A stretch of 64,000 bases of DNA, taken from assembly GCA_037039925.1 (NCBI GenBank), contig JAXRKP010000679.1, positions 166,001 to 230,000 of the forward strand, given 5' to 3'. The notes beneath the pieces are model-generated. The model did no database searches and was not told the DNA's origin. It saw only the letters and a list, made by a program, of their open reading frames with translations. A program made the translations under genes and the position numbers. Shown here piece after piece: positions 62,270 through 64,000 of this stretch (position 1 is the first letter of the stretch; each line of letters opens with the position of its first letter). The DNA comes from Doris montereyensis. Lineage: Eukaryota; Mollusca; Gastropoda; Nudibranchia; Dorididae.

Positions 62270-63720
62270 CTGTACAAAGTCATGATGCCGTCATGGAATA
62301 CTGTAACTACAAAAAAAGTTAAATATGAAGCTGACGAAGGATTTCCTAGGTGGACACACCCACAGAGCATAGGTTAAAGACAAACAAATGGAAGAGATTC
62401 TAAAAGCTGGACACCCCAGCCCCACACCCTCATCCAACCATCAAAGGCTAGGTCCTTCCGGCATCTCATCACAGCAGCTGCATTGCTTGGAAGTGTCTTT
62501 CAAAGATTCAATTTTTTTATCTACTGCATCTGACAGTGACAAAGAGGACAACGTAGACTATTGACACTTGCATACATGTGTACAATGTTACTAATGTGAT
62601 GGCAGTTTGGGCTTTCAGTTTTTCGACTCCAAAGATCTCGATGGATTTTTATTTATTTATTGCAAACAAGAATTTCAGTGGAAATTGGATTTAATGAGTG
62701 GAAACTGGATTTAATGACATCGACGATGGTTTGAAACAGCTGAAGTTAAGTTAATCAATTATTGAATTTTGATCACTAGCAAAATTTCAATGGTCTGTCC
62801 GACTACTGAAATCCTGTTCCAGCCAATAGTCCAAACATTCTGACATGCACTTTCACTTTCCAGATCCCCCCTCACTACCAATTATATCATGTGTGCTGTG
62901 CATTAAAATTAATTTGCAGGGATGAGGACTGGCACTGAAAATGCTTTTTAAAAATTTTATTATTCAGAAACCTGATTCAGTTTAAATCAAAACATGGTAG
63001 CAGCTAGACCTAAGATTAGATTTATAAAATTCTTAAAGTAATGGATCAACCAAAGTTTGGACTAAGAACAGCGGGGGAAAAGTAAATCTAGAGAAATCTT
63101 AAACTAGATGTATTCTTGCAGACATAGATCTTACATGATGTTTTTTTCCCCCCGGAGCGACCCTCATTCTCATTATTGTAATGACAAGAAAAGAAATGTT
63201 ACTATGATGAGTTAGCTACACTGACGTCCCAAAAATAACTAGAGACTGTTTTCTTAAACATAATTCTTCGTATGAGAGCCATCAATTTTATTTAGAAATG
63301 CAAATATTCATTAGGTCTACATTATCGCGACTTAAATCAGAAATATCAAAGATTTAGAATCTAAATCCATGCATGAAAAAGGGGTTTAGCTTCATCCCGT
63401 TATCCGGGTCATCGGCCTTTTCCCGACTTCTTCAAACAAAAACAACCATAAATACGATCAAGACGGGGAAAGCTTTAGAAACACAAGTTTAAGAACATCT
63501 ATACAAGACAAAAGTGTGGGGGAAATATATAATACCGAATACCAAACCTTCTTGATCTAGTCTAGATCAAGTGTATATAAAGACTGGCTAACATTTCAGT
63601 CATTAGATCTAGAATCTAGTCTTGAGCCGAGATTTACATCGGATGGCCCCGACACCCCCTCCTGTCTTTCTAAAAATCTACCCCCAAAAGTTGGCCTACT
63701 TGTTTTTACACAGATATAAA
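62270..63720. other. Non-coding stretch
   Basis: No gene recognised. A + strand TATATAAAG occurs at about 63573-63581 next to GATCTAGTCTAGATC palindromes, without a supported transcript. Confidence 0.35.
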
Positions 63721-63732
63721 ATGGATACTTAC

Positions 63733-63895
63733 AGTCGAGTAACCCATGTTGCTAAATCCTTTGGAATGTTTAAAAGGCCTGCTTTACTGCAATCAACACT
63801 ATTGCCTAAACTTCCACAGCTTGCTTGAACTAGTGGGAAAAAGCACTACACACCCAAACAACGAAAGCAGAGCAGACGTATAACAACACGGCGGC
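63733..63895 (-). CDS. Candidate first exon (5' UTR plus MGYST start) of a minus-strand gene
   Basis: On the minus strand an ATG at 63745-63747 in good context (AGCAACATGG) is followed by four codons and a strong donor, ACT|gtaagt, at 63733/63732. Upstream lies a plausible 5' UTR and, at about 63891-63904, GCCAATATGGCCGCCGTG, which resembles the YY1-type initiator motif of housekeeping promoters. No downstream partner exon could be matched in phase, so the gene is unknown; it could be a long-intron 5' end of LRIG or a separate gene. Confidence 0.4.
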
Positions 63896-63910
63896 CATAT
63901 TGGCCCGACA
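63880..63910 (-). promoter_or_regulatory. Candidate TATA-less promoter, YY1-like
   Basis: ATATGGCCGCCGTG on the minus strand just upstream of the candidate first exon. Inference from motif and position only. Confidence 0.3.
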
Positions 63911-64000
63911 TTGAACTCGATTAGAAGTTTTCAGACTCTCAACGAGGAAATGTAGGAATCCATAGTAAAGTTTGAAACAAACTTTGAAAGAAGCACATGA

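Noticed and set aside
63573..63828. A plus-strand TATA-box gene with a 68-residue frame
   Set aside because: No conserved motif, no convincing start context, and it overlaps the better-supported minus-strand first exon.

Overview
This window is eukaryotic nuclear DNA. It holds intron-split coding exons with GT/AG borders, long AT-rich introns, nested LINE and SINE debris, minisatellites and very long GA/CT and TA microsatellites. The lineage and the repeat style (RTE-like LINEs, tRNA-headed SINEs, LINE tails ending in TTATTATT) suggest a lophotrochozoan, probably a mollusc. That placement is an inference from repeat style, not proven here.

Layout. (1) 1-26785, + strand: the coding part of a CCDC146 orthologue (coiled-coil centriole/sperm-flagellum protein). 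Nineteen exons are placed here. The start codon lies upstream of the window and the stop is at 26783-26785. Its introns hold a 1-kb terminal-inverted-repeat element, two foldback elements with tRNA-like centres, an RTE-like LINE that carries a second LINE nested inside it, a further LINE 3' fragment, and several minisatellites. (2) 26786-39066: a gap between two convergent genes, dominated by tandem repeats (45-bp array, a pair of inverted 45/44-bp arrays, a 47-bp array with higher-order structure) and two very long GA tracts. (3) 39067-48638, - strand: the 3' half of an LRIG-family gene (LRR and Ig domain transmembrane receptor). It covers three Ig domains, the transmembrane helix and a long cytoplasmic tail, in eleven exons. 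The signal peptide and LRR exons were not found and must lie further 5' (higher coordinates, possibly beyond the window). (4) 48639-63700: mostly intron or intergenic repeats, with one unrecognised candidate exon near 50.5 kb. (5) 63733-63900: a likely first exon and promoter of a - strand transcript at the right edge.

The two genes are not an operon and show no obvious functional link. CCDC146 is a cilium/centriole protein; LRIG proteins are cell-surface modulators of receptor tyrosine kinase and BMP signalling.

Reading both genes by homology exposes about ten single-base indels inside otherwise well conserved exons, mostly in homopolymer runs. The simplest reading is uncorrected homopolymer error in the assembly. 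Any automatic gene model built on this window would be broken at these sites. I did not find a convincing new multi-gene system. The most unusual structures are the foldback elements with internal Pol III-like boxes, the tandemly duplicated 3' splice site of a CCDC146 exon, the inverted pair of minisatellites, the higher-order 47-bp satellite, and a ten-copy uncharacterised dispersed repeat.
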